A DNA stretch of 64,000 nucleotides from Datura wrightii (lineage: Eukaryota > Streptophyta > Magnoliopsida > Solanales > Solanaceae). The stretch spans positions 104,312,001-104,376,000 of the forward strand of contig JASDFA010000020.1 of the NCBI GenBank assembly GCA_035772735.1. Reading direction: 5' to 3'. Under the pieces are notes generated by a model, which worked only from the letters and a program-made list of their open reading frames with translations, searched no databases and was not told where the DNA came from. The position numbers and the translations under genes are program-made. Shown here one piece after another: positions 32,516-43,737 of the stretch (the stretch's first letter is position 1; each line of letters opens with the position of its first letter).

Positions 32516-35109
32516 TGTAACACCCCGAATAATTTGAGCGATAAAATCGCGCTTTCGAGGTAGGACTAAGAGTAATAAATAGGATAAGATGGAAGTATTA
32601 TGAGTTATTTGAATCACCTATGGCCATATGTAAGATTGGACGTCGATCAAGCTGTAGAACAAAATTAGGGGGCTGTACGACCTATCAAATTAAAGATCTA
32701 CGAGTCTAGTTTTCGGTGCATCAAACCGTTTGCCAAACGGACTTTGGAGTAGAGAGATATTCGCATTTTTGCGAGACCGCACAAGCAGGCACGTCACAAG
32801 GGTCTAAGGTGGTGGAAGGCTATTTAAGCCCCTTTGGTCGGTTTTTGGTCATCCAAATTCATTTTCCAGCAACCTACTTTGTAAGAAACCTCTCTCAACT
32901 TCTCTCCATTTTTTATTTGGGTTTTGAGGCTAGAAGCCATGGCTCAACATGATTTTGGTGTCGGGAAGTTGGGAATCGCTTGTAGTCCGTGGTTTGGTGT
33001 TTTTTCCAGGCTGTTGGTGGCTGTTTCATGGTGAAGTTGTTGGTAATCCTTCTTTATTTTTCTCTCTTTAGTTTCTAAGGTTGTTTATAGGTGTGTTAAT
33101 TCTTTTAGGTTATTGTCTAGGAGTTTCTACCGTCGAATTCCTATGAATCTCTTCGGGTAAGCTTCATTTGTCTTGTTTTGTTGTTGAGCTGTCTTGGCTG
33201 CGTTTTGGAAGAATTTTGGACTTCCTCTAGGCAGTAGGTTTGTGGTGTTGAATGCTCAAGTTCGACTAGGCTTAAGATATGTTAGGCTTGTCCATCCCTT
33301 TGTTGGAATGAATTTCATAGCCGTTGTCGTCTGTGTTGACGTGTGTACTGGCTGTTTTGTGATGGATTTTGTTTTTGATATTATTGAACTCTTTTTCTGT
33401 TGTTTATGTGCTGATAAAGGTATGTATAGGGTTCTGGATTGGTTGGTGGCTCGGGCTTGAGTGCAGAGAATCGTAGTCATGGTAAATTATTAGGCTCGTG
33501 TATAGAGGCAGTGTGTGAGGCATGTTGTTCTTGTAGAAAGTTGTGGGATGTTTGAGTGAATGAGATTAGGTGATCATGTTGACAATTAAACTAGGGATTA
33601 GAGGTGTTAAGGTCGATGGTTGTGATGATCTTTTGTAATATTTGAATCGACGATCGTGTCGACCGTGTCGATGGCACTTAACGGTCGTGGTGACACTTGG
33701 GCTGATTTTGCCGTGTCCCTTTATGTTAGTGGTAAGTATAGGGGAATGTGGGATGTTTGTAAAGCTTGAGGATATACAGGTTAGGATGGTTGTCCTTAGC
33801 TTGGTTAGTGGCTCATCGGTGGACGGCTAGATGTGAAAGAATAGCATTGTGTTGTAATAGTCGGGTTGTGGGGTTTTAGAGCCAATTGTGGACTATTTGA
33901 GCATGTATTGTTATTGTTGTTGATTGTGTGTGTCTTATGTTTGAGGCCTTGTAGCTTATGGATACCCGGTGCACGAGAGTTTTTCCGTCTACGATCGAGC
34001 TTGAGGTGCCTTGTGGCTTGTGGATACATGACACATGAGAGTGTTTCTGGCTGAGGGGTTGAGCCCAAGGAGTGAAATGAACTACGGGGTTGAGAATGAT
34101 GTCCTCCGCAGTGTCGAGTTGAGACATGATTTGAGAGTGGTCCGACATGTCTAAGCCTTCCTGAGATCGCGATTTGGTTCTCCCAGATGGATTGAGCTCC
34201 GCTAACTGTGTGCGACTGAGAGAGAGTCCAATACTGCTTGATTGATGATGTTCACTGACTGGTGTTTACTTTTGATATGCTTGACATTATATTGTAATTT
34301 TTGCTCGTGTTATATGTTATCAAATAACATTGGATGCAAGATGTTTGTTGGTGTTTGCTGGAGGCCATAGAGAGGTCTAGAGGTGATGACAGGTGAGCTA
34401 TGTTGGCTAGGTGTCGCTGTGTTATTGTTTACTTTAGACTTGCCGGGCTTACGGGGGCTAGGTAGGTTTTGGTTGTATGTTTGCTTGTACTTGCCAGGCT
34501 TATGGTGGCCTGGTAGGTTTTATGTGTTTACTTAAGTTGAGTTCTCCTTTAATGATATCTTGTATATTTGTTGATCTCTAATCTAAGTCTTCCAATTGTT
34601 TCCGCCTTTCATGCTCGGTACATTACTATACTGATGCCATAGTCGGGGCGCTGCATTCATGTTTGCAGGTGATAGTGGGCTATTAGATCAGGTTCTTGGT
34701 TGTTGAGTGGAATTCCAGCTGAGTCTGTGTGCTCCAATTCTTCCGGAGTTGCCAGAGTTGGAGTTATGGGTAGTCTGGGGCCCTATCCTAGACAGTTGAT
34801 TTCTATTATATTTTTTAGAGGCTCATAGATATTTGTTGTGGGTATAGTGTAATTGTTATAGGCCAGGTGGCCCATGTCTTATAGTTGTTCTTCCATTATG
34901 TGGCCTTGACGGCATATTGTATTTATTTTCTTAGTTGGTCAGGTGAGCCAGCTTCTACTATAGTCTATCGTCTTATTTTGATTTTATAGTTGTTCTGTTT
35001 TTCTAACCTCATCAGTTTTGGCCTTTGTTTTATTTTTGGGCGTCGGGTATGCTCATATCTAGGGTGGCACCAGGTGCCAATCACGCCTCCCCGAGTTTGA
35101 GGTGTGACA
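32516..35109 (+). repeat. C 3' LTR (2594 bp)
   Basis: Starts TGTAACACCCC, ends GGTGTGACA. It is the complete version of the C LTR. A partial duplication of about 62 bp is visible near 33960-34060 (GGATACCCGG..GAGAGT, then GGATACATGA..GAGAGT). Small ORFs such as 33194-33460 have no recognisable domain and are not called. Confidence 0.85.
32821..32828 (+). promoter_or_regulatory. TATA-like box in C 3' LTR
   Basis: TATTTAAG within GGAAGGCTATTTAAGCCCC, about 305 bp into the LTR, fits a U3 core promoter. The deletion in the 5' LTR of C removes this stretch, so the copy that would drive the element has no such box. Confidence 0.45.
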
Positions 35110-35114
35110 ACGTG

Positions 35115-35393
35115 GTCCCAACTATCACGCTCAAGTGGGTAGAGCTTCCAAAGCCTTGCCAGGGCTAGGGATGGTACCATGATATCGATATCAAGCTCGT
35201 GTCCCAATAGGGCAGGGGATAGCTCACAGGGGAGGTCCCCAAGTAATATATATATGTGTAAACCTAAATTGGTGCGTAGTTTTGAGGCATAGGGTTATCA
35301 AACCTTAGCCTACTCGGTGCTAGAAGCTACTCTCAAAAACATGCATATGCTCTTCATCATTTTTCAACGAATCTCAACATCGTTGTTATACCC
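35115..35393 (-). repeat. LTR2 segment 2
   Basis: Continuation of the A/B2 LTR between C and E. The text around GGTCCCAACTATCAC to the CAACATCGT boundary aligns with 8690-8960 of the LTR at 7916. It ends with atcgt (35389-35393), the target duplication of E. Confidence 0.85.
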
Positions 35394-37191
35394 CGGGACC
35401 CCAAGGATCAGACCCGAGAGTCAAACGGGGAAAATGTTAAAGAGATGTTGCAATAGATCAGGACGAGTCGTTAGACGACTCATGATGAGACCCCACGAGT
35501 CGTCAGGTGGCTCGGGGAAAGGCTAGAATGGGCCGAGGAGTTGAGGTCCCCACGGGCATGGGAACGACTGATGGTCAGCTACCACGAGTCGTCAAGTGTA
35601 CCGTGGGATGAGGTTGTGGACTAAGTAGGAGGTTTGACCAGTGCACCTAACAAATGGGACACCACGAGTCGTGGTCAATCCCAACAACTCGTGAGATGGG
35701 TTGTGAGCAAGCCTATGGAATTTCAATTGAGGATGAAGCAGTGTACTTGAAGGGCGATACGACGAGTCGTTGCCTCTCCCTACGAGTCGTCAGGTCACCC
35801 GTTTGGGTCACCTGACAGTTATTTTCTGCGAATTAGTAAGGGCCTTCTCATAACTTCATAAACTCCTAAGGCTTAAACTATTTCTTTTTAAGGTCGGAAA
35901 TAGGGTCTTTTAAAGGGGGTTAGTCCATGTTAAGCCTCATTTATGCATGCAAGGGTTAGCGAGGGGAGTAGAAGGTAATTCAAGTGTTCTTCCTCAAAAT
36001 TCTCAAAATTCCATCTTGGGCTTTAAAGGGGAAATTTAGAACCAAGTGTTCCCAGGTATGTAGGGTTTAGAATGGGTGAATCCTTTCACACCCATTGCCA
36101 AATTTCATTTTAAATCATGAATTCTCCTATTCAAGTCTATAGGGTTTTACCCAAATGCATGAAAATGTGATTTCTTTTCATGGGTATGATTTAATTGAGT
36201 TTTAATTATTGAATTATGAATGATGGGCGGGTTTTATATTATTTTCATATATATCATGTTTCAAGATTTTTAAAATCTAAAATGCCCATTTATGAGAGTT
36301 CATGAAGGTTGTGATTTATGATGAATATTCAATATTTTGAGTTTATTGATAATGGAAAAGAATGAATTCAAGTTCCCATGTTTATGAGCATATTTTGAAA
36401 GAATTGAGTATGTTAAGGTATTGGGAAATGCCCACATTTTGAATAATGATTTACGATTTATGAAACGAATTACATGATTTATCGATTTATGATGTTGACC
36501 GATGAAAAGGGCCTTTGATTCTTGGCTAAGCATATTTTAAAGGGGATCAATGATGATAAATGTTATATTTTAGCCATTGGCTCTTAATGTATGATGTTAT
36601 TGGTTCACGTATGAGCCTATATGCATGTTTTTGGGAGTCGTGTCTAGCACCGAGCATCCCGACATTCAAAGGACTACGCCAGTGTCTCATAACCACGTGC
36701 CACCGTGGGTTTCTAATGATATATTGTATTGATAATTATCCCCTCAAATGTGATATCACGTCTAACGCATGACCCTACCCTGACAAGTCAGGGTCGGCTC
36801 TGCCCACTTGAGTGATATACTTGGGACATTATTAAAGGCTCTACCATGATGGTGTCGGTTATGACGAGTCCTCCCATTGTTCCGCATGTTTTATGTATTG
36901 TTACATTTATGCTATTGGCTCAAGTTATGTTTTGATAAAGTTGACTTACAATATGATAATGAAGGATTTATGAATGATTTGAAAGTCTTGAACCTTATGT
37001 TTCCTTACGAAGTTTATGATACATGAATGATTTCCTTCTCCTATGTTTACTTATGAGTTTTACTTTAATTTTAAATGCATGTTTTACTTACCCTGCATAC
37101 TCGGTATATTCCATGTACTAATCGCATACTTTCTGTGTTGTATCGTTTCATGATACATGGTTCAGATCTCAGGCTCATCCTCATCCTTGGT
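35394..37191 (+). repeat. E 5' LTR, 3' end deleted
   Basis: Homologous to 38874-40680. It lacks the last part of the LTR (about 0.35 kb in the 3' copy) and the primer site. The LTR text runs into integrase at TCCTTGGT (37184-37191), eight bases also found in the pol of B3 at this point (near 58220). It holds six perfect ACGAGTCGT palindromes. Confidence 0.85.
35463..35790. repeat. ACGAGTCGT palindrome array, E 5' LTR U3
   Basis: Perfect ACGAGTCGT occurs at 35463, 35495, 35584, 35664, 35762 and 35782, with degenerate copies near 35475, 35563 and 35683. The 9-mer is an odd palindrome (its complement is ACGACTCGT). It lies 70-400 bp into the LTR. Copies recur in E 3' LTR (38953, 38985, 39074, 39272), F (40784, 40894, 40974), LTR2 (48810), LTR3 (56158, 56178) and LTR4 (63488). 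Confidence 0.8.
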
Positions 37192-38629
37192 GTCGATGTC
37201 AAATCCAAGCAAGATGAGGATCTGATTTTGAGTAAGCTGAAGGAGGCAGCATGGAGTCAAAAGGTAGAGGTTTTCTCCTAAGGGGGAGATGGTATGCTAA
37301 GACACCAAGGTTGTCCATGCGTTCCAGATGTTGATGATTTGAGGGTTCGGATATTTCATGAGGAACATGGTACCCGATATTCTATCCATCCAGGATCTTC
37401 AAATATGTATCAGGATTTGTGGGAAATCTATTGGTGGGATGGTATGAAGAGGGATATTGCAGAGTTCATAGCCAAATGTCCTTACTGTTAGCAAGTGAAG
37501 GTTTAGCATCAAAGACCGAGAGGCAAACTTCAGGATATTAGCATCCCCACATGGAAGTGGGAAGAGATTAATATGGACTTCATTATAGGCCTACCTCGTA
37601 CTCGCCGACACTATGACTCCATTTGGGTGGTGGTAGACATGTTAACTTAGGTTGCAGACTTCCTACCGGTCAAGACCACGGATTCAACAGATGATTATGC
37701 TAAGTTGTATATTCGGGAGTTGGTTCGACTTCATGGAGTGCCCTTGTCTATTATTTAAGACCGAGGTACTCTATTTACCTCTCAGCTTTGGTGGTCTTTT
37801 CAGAAGGGACTTGGGACTCAAGTTAAGCTCAGCACAGCTTTACATCCGCAAATAGACGGCCAGGCAGAACGAATAATTCAGATCCTAGAGGATATGTTGA
37901 GGGCATATCTTATGAATTTCAAGGGTGTTGGGATGATCATTTGCCATTGATCGAGTTTTCCTAAAATAATAGTTACCACTCTAGTATTCAGATGGGACCG
38001 TTTGAGGCTCTTTACGGGCGAAGGTGTATATCGCTCGCGGATGGTTTAAGGTTGGTGAGGCAGCCATGATAGGGCTTGATTCAGTTCATGAGGCCATGTT
38101 AAAGGTTCAGTTGATAAGGGATAGGCTGAAAATCGCTCAGATCCATCAGAAATCATACGCTGACGTGAGGAGAAGAGATTTGGAGTTTGATGTGGATGAC
38201 TGGGTATTTCTAAAGGTATCTCCCATGAAGGGAGTCATGAGGTTTGGAAGGAAAGGGAAACCTAGTCCCCGATAAGTTGGTCCTTAATGGATTGTGAGGA
38301 GACTTGTTAAGGTGGCGTATGAGTTGGACTTGCCCTCAGAGTTATCTTTAGTTCATCCTGTGTTTCATGTGTCACTTTTGAAAAAGTGTTTGGGTAATCC
38401 AGCTTTAGTAGTACCGGTGGACAGTGTTGGCATAAAGGATAGCCTCAGCTATGAAGAAGTTCCAGTGAAAATCTTAGATCATCAAGTCCATAAGCTAAGG
38501 AACAAAGAAGTCTCTTCAGTTAAACTATTGTGGAGAAACCAGCATGTTGAAAGAGCTACATGGGAAGCCGAAGCGTATATGATGGCTAATTACCCACACC
38601 TGTTCTCTACCGGATCAGTTTCAATTTGA
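37192..38629 (+). pseudogene. Element E: integrase and chromodomain remnant
   Basis: Plus-strand homology begins in the linker before integrase (VDVKSKQDEDLIL), then the zinc domain (HPGSSNMYQ, CPYC followed by a stop), the core with NMDFIIGLP, LSII-stop-DRGT (stop 37756-37758, catalytic Asp codon 37759-37761 intact), the C-terminal domain (38024-38275, VSPMKGVMRFGRKGK) and the chromodomain (38294-38629, VPVKILDHQVHKLRNKE, VKLLWRNQHV, ATWEAEA). At least five stops or frameshifts break it. Confidence 0.8.
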
Positions 38630-38860
38630 GGTATTAGTTTTTCCCTAAGCCTCTAATTAGTTTTCATGTTCCATTCATGCGTACAAGTGTGTTTTATGAT
38701 ATGGCATATGTATATGGTGTCTGAATTCAGTTCAGTTATGTAGTCCTTTTCGGAGGTAGACAATCCGTCAGTTTTTAGCTAAATGATCAGTATTTGTATA
38801 TGGTGATAGCTTGATTTTGAGTTTTCTGCATGTTACTAGCATTCGAGGACGAATGTTCCT

Positions 38861-38870
38861 AAGGGGGAGA
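38861..38870 (+). promoter_or_regulatory. E polypurine tract
   Basis: AAGGGGGAGA just before the 3' LTR start at 38874, preceded by CATTCGAGGACGAATGTTCC as in related elements. Confidence 0.75.
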
Positions 38871-38873
38871 TAT

Positions 38874-40693
38874 TGTCATATCCCAGGAACCCAAGGATCA
38901 GACCCGGGAGTCAAATGGGGAAAATTTGAAAAGGCTGTTGCAGTAGTGCAGGACGAGTCGTTAGACGACTTGTGAGAAGACCCCACGAGTCGTCAGGTGC
39001 CTCGCGGGAAGGCTGGAATAGGCTGAGGTGTTGAAGTCCCCACGAGTGTAGGAACGACTTGTGGTCAGCTACCACGAGTCGTCAGGTCTACCGTGGGATG
39101 AGGTTGTGAATTAAGTAGGAGGTCTGACCAAGGCACCTAACTGATGGGACCTCATGAGTCATGGTCAGTCCTAACGACTTGTGAGGTGGGAAATGAGCAA
39201 GCCTATGGAATTTTAATTGATGATGACGAGGTGTACTTGATGAGCGACACGACGAGTCATTGCCTGTCCTGACGAGTCGTCAGGTCACCCGTTAAGGTCA
39301 CTTTGTAGTTATTTTCTGCGAATTAGTAAGGGCCTTCTCCTAATTTCATAAACTCCTAAGGCCTAAACTTTGTCGTTTTAAGGTAAGAATAGGGTCTATT
39401 AAAGGGGGTTAGTCCATGTTAAGCCTCAGTTATGCATGCAAGAGTTAGAGAGGGGAGTAGAAGGTGACTCAAGTGTTCTTCATCAAAATTCTCAAAATTC
39501 CATCTTCGGCTTTCGAGGAGAAATTAAGAACCAAGTGTTCCCAGGTATGTAGGGTTTAGAATGGGTGAATCCTTTCACACCCATGCCCAAATTTCATTTT
39601 AAATCATGAATTCTCATATTCAAGTCTATGGGGTTTTACCCAAATGCATGAAAATGTGATTTTTCTTCATGGGTATGATTTATTTGAGTTTTAATTATTG
39701 AATTATGAATGATGGGCAAGTTTTATATTATTTTCTGTAGCATCATGTTTCAAGATTTTTAAAATCTAAAATGCCCATTTGTGAGAGTTCATGAAGGTTC
39801 TAATTTATGATGAATATTCAATATTTTGAGCTTCTTGACAATTGGAAAGCATGAATTCAAGTTCCCATGTTTATGAGCATATTTTGAAAGAATTGAGTAT
39901 GTTAAGGTATTGGGCAATGCCCGCACATTGAAGAATGATTTACGATTTATAAAATGAATTACATGATTTATTGATTTATGATGTTTTCTGATGAAAAGGG
40001 CCTTTGATTCTTGGCTAAGCATGTTTTAAAGGGGATCAATGATGATAAATATTATATTTTAGGCAATGGAGCTTTATGCATGATGTTGTTGATTCACTTA
40101 TGAGCCTATATGCTTATTTTTGGGATCCGTGTCTAGCACCGAGCAGCCCGACATTCAAAGGACTATGCCGGTGTCTCATAACCACGTGTCACCATGGGTT
40201 TTATAATGATATATTATATTGATAATTATCCCCTCAAATGTGATATCACGTCTAACGCACGACCCTCGCCTGGCAGGTCAGGGTCGGCTCTGCCCACTTG
40301 AGTGAGATAGTTGGGGCATCATGAAAGGCTCTACAATGATGGTGTCGGTTATGACGAGTCCTCCCATTGTTTCGCATGTTTATGCATTGTTACATTTATG
40401 GTATTGGCTCAATTTATGTTTTGATAAAGTTTACTTACGATTATGATAATGAAGGATTTATGAATGATTTGAAAGCCTTGAGCCACATGTTATCTTACGG
40501 AGTTTATTATATATGCATAATGTCCTTCACTATGTTTACTTATGAGTTTTACTTTACTTTTAAATGCCCGTTTTACTTACCTTGCATACACAGTACATTC
40601 CATGTAGTGACCACATACTTTCTACGCTGTATCGTTTCATGATACAGGGTCGGATCTCAGGCTCATCCTCATCCTTAGTCCATCTTAGCTCTC
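38874..40693 (+). repeat. E 3' LTR segment 1
   Basis: Starts TGTCATATCCC (the 5' copy reads TGTTATACCCC). It is interrupted at 40693 by solo LTR F. The LTR resumes at 43251-43572 and, after G, at 47971-47989. It contains four perfect ACGAGTCGT copies at 38953-39280. Confidence 0.85.
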
Positions 40694-43245
40694 TATTATA
40701 CCCCGAGAATTGAAGAATCAAACGCGAAGTGAATTAGGAGAAAAACTGAAAAATGTTGCTACAGTTGCAGAACGGGTCAGTTGACGACTCGTGAGGAGGC
40801 CTAACGAGTTGCTAGGTGGCTCGTGGGGAAGGCCTGAGATGTTGAAGTACCTAAGGTCCTCACAGGTGACGTAACAACTCGTGGTTAGTCACCACGAGTC
40901 GTCAGGTCAGTCGAGGGGAGGTCCTAGAGAAGGATAGTGAAGATTATCCAGTGTACCTGACAGTTGGTATCTAACGAGTCGTTGTCAGTCCTAACGACCT
41001 GTTAGGAGGGCCGTTACCAAGACAATTGAGTTTTCATGAATGATGAAGCAATGTACTTGACGGGTGAACCAACGGATTGTGTGCCCTGGTAATGAGTTGT
41101 CAGGTCGTCCGTTAGGACCCCAGACAACTATTTGCAGCGATTTCAGTAAGGGCTTTTCCGTAATTCCTATGTTCTAAGGGCCTATACTACGCCGTTTTAA
41201 GATCGTAATAGAGGGTTTTAAGTTGAGAAAGACCCATCCAGGCCATTTTGTTCATGAATGAAAGGGTGAGATCTTGAAGGGAAGAAAGTCAGGATAAATT
41301 TAAGGTTTCAAGGGAAATCTAAGTTGGGCAATTAGGAAGAGTTAGGATTCTTCATTCCCAAGGAGGTAAGGCTATGAGTGGGTACTTTCTTCCACACCCA
41401 TGCCCATTCCCTATCAATTTGTGATTGGTTTGTGATGATCAAGTATGGGTCTTCATTTAATATCATGATTCTTACATTTCTACTCAAGAGTATGATTAAA
41501 TTGAGTTTACTTTGGTGATTTACTGAGCTTGGACGGATTCTATCTAATTTATTTTATAAAAATTGTTTTTCTAAAATTAAATCTAAAACGTCCATGTGTG
41601 TGTAGTTCATGATAGAAGGTGATGATGATGGAGTATATGATGAAAAAGCATGTTTCTAATCTTACCCATGATTGTGATGATGTTTTCATAGAAGATTAAA
41701 TAGACCCATGTATGATGAGGTTTTGGGTAGTGCCCAATGTTGAGTATGAATGAAATTTTTTGTGAATTGACGTTATTTCTTTGTTTTGGAGTGATATCTC
41801 CCAAATTACAATGTTTTCAAATAAATTGTATGAGTTCAAACATGATAAGGTTTTGGGCAAGGCCCTTATATTGATGATGATGAAGTGATAATTCTAAGTA
41901 GGCTTACCACATGATTTTTGGAGTAAAGTCACCCATTATTCTTTGAGCTTGTGGTATGTATCGTAGTAAAGCTACTCATATGCATGAATTCATATTTGAG
42001 ATGTATGTTGGCATTAAGCTTCATTTCACATGATATTGAGTGTAAGCATGATTTTATTCTAAGTTTTGTCGAGACGACATTGTTGAGCTTCATATTTATA
42101 TGATGTTTAGTGTATGCCTGATTTCATAATGAGCTTTGTCAATAGACAATGTTGAGCTTCGTTTCATATGATGTTGAGTTTATACATGATTTTATGTTGA
42201 GCTTCTTCACTAGACGATGTTGAGCTTCGTATTTATACCATGTAGAGCATTGCATGTTTTGGAGAAGAGTCTAGCACCGAGCGGGCTAAGGGTCGACTAC
42301 CCTATGTCCCAGAACTACCCGCCAATGTAGGTTGATTCTATTATATTATTGGGACCTCCCTTGTGAGCTATCCCCAACCCGATTGGCCCTTTGAGCTTGA
42401 TATCGATATCATGGTATCGTCTGTAGCCCTAGGAAGGTTATGGACGGCTCTGCCCACTTGAGTGTAATAGTCAGGACTATGTAAGCTCTATCATGGTATG
42501 TCGGTTAAGTGACGAATCTCCCACTGTCTATATCATTCGATTTTGCATATCCATTACTCATGATGATTATTTTATGCATGCATGTTCGTAAAGCAAGGTT
42601 TGACTCATTGTTCAGCTTTTGGTATAAATGTTATGGTTTAGCCTTGAGTCATTCGATTTAGTCATGATGTTCTAAAGCCATGTATGACCATGTATTAAAT
42701 AAGAATTATTTCAAAATGAATGTTTGTGATCTTTTCTTACCCTTAAAGGCTATCATATATGTATAACTTGCTTTGAAAGACTGCTCTAGCGGTTTAACTT
42801 ACCTTTCATACTCGGTACATTCCACGTACTGACCGCATACTTTCTATGTTGCATCATTTCATGATGCAGGATCCGATTCTCAGGTACAGCCTCGTCGTAG
42901 CCTCTTATTAGAGATAGCGCCTGCTTGTTTTGGTGAGTCCTCATCTTCTGAGGACTAGACTTTTAGTTATCTTAAGCGTATTTTCAGTTTAAGTTTTTCT
43001 GAGCTAGTTGGGAGTGTTGTCCCATCAGCTCATCCAAATTAGAGGCTTATCAGACTTATACATGTATTCAACTTCATATGTTCATTCTATTGTTATGTTA
43101 AGTTAGTCTTCCGCTGAGTTTATATTTATGTTTCCATTATGATTATTGAATGAGATAGTTAATGCTTATGCCATGGGTTTACTTGGGGTCTCTCCGGATC
43201 CCTTGTCCCGTATCTACAATCTGGGTGTACTCTCGGGTCGTGACA
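40694..43245 (+). mobile_element. F: solo LTR (2552 bp)
   Basis: Starts TATTATACCCCG (TG changed to TA) and ends GGGTCGTGACA. It is flanked by perfect ctctc duplications at 40689-40693 and 43246-43250. No internal region is present, so it is a product of LTR-LTR recombination. It belongs to the same LTR family as its host and carries three perfect ACGACTCGT/ACGAGTCGT copies (40784, 40894, 40974). Removing F and one ctctc restores the host LTR text. Confidence 0.9.
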
Positions 43246-43250
43246 CTCTC

Positions 43251-43572
43251 GCTCTCATATTATTGGTGAGTCCTCATGTTTTAAGGGCTTTATATTCAGA
43301 TTTAGTCTATCATTTAGTTTCAGTTTGTTAGGGTTTGTCTTGTCCCTTCAACCTATCTATTATGACTAGAGACTTTTTGGACTATATATAGTATTCCGCT
43401 GTTATGTTTGGATCATGTATCGTCATCTTTTATATTTCATGTCATGGTTTCATTTAGTGCATGATTGTTAAGATAAGTCTTCCCCTTTATTAAATGAGAT
43501 TAGCTGTATGCATGTGCCATGGGTCGACTAGGGGTCTGACAGGGTCCCTTGTCCCGTGTCTACGATCCGGGT
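43251..43572 (+). repeat. E 3' LTR segment 2
   Basis: Resumes the E LTR after F (TTGGTGAGTCCTCATG aligns with 42933 in F) and ends with cgggt (43568-43572), the target duplication of G. Only about 19 bases of the E LTR remain beyond G (47971-47989). Confidence 0.85.
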
Positions 43573-43737
43573 TGTTACACCTTGTAAATTCTTGACATTT
43601 AGATGACCTATTCGCGTGTTGGTTAAGAGTTTTTGAATGCCATACATGCAGGTGAAGGGCCCGGGGAAAGACCGGATAAGCGACACGTCGAACCATAGCA
43701 AGAGGAGGCTGGCAAACCTCCTCCGCGATAGTAGTAG
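43573..43737 (+). repeat. G 5' LTR fragment
   Basis: Matches the start of the 3' LTR (45594-45750) up to CTCCGCGATA, where pol begins. The junction lies at the first unit of the 33-bp repeat zone, so the TATA box seen in the 3' LTR is missing here. Confidence 0.8.

Larger units (their letters stand above)
12659..35109 (+). mobile_element. Element C: LTR element with almost empty internal region, host of D
   Basis: Plus orientation: 5' LTR 12659-14124, iMet-type primer site 14129-14140, internal remnant 14125-14512, the D array, internal remnant 32451-32515 with purine tract, and 3' LTR 32516-35109. Both ends are TG and CA with TSD aYgtg. Without D the internal region is only about 450 bp and has no gag or pol, so C is either a non-autonomous LTR derivative or an element that lost its genes before D inserted. 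The text at the 3' internal end (CATTCGAGGATGAATATTT) resembles the end of chromovirus internal regions, which favours deletion. Confidence 0.85.

Noticed and set aside
33194..33460. 88-codon frame in the C 3' LTR
   Set aside because: Hydrophobic low-complexity product, located in LTR untranslated sequence, absent from the 5' LTR; no support for a gene.
35463..35790. CRISPR-like array (regularly repeated palindromes)
   Set aside because: Units are only nine bases, spacing is irregular, the setting is a plant LTR and no cas genes exist.
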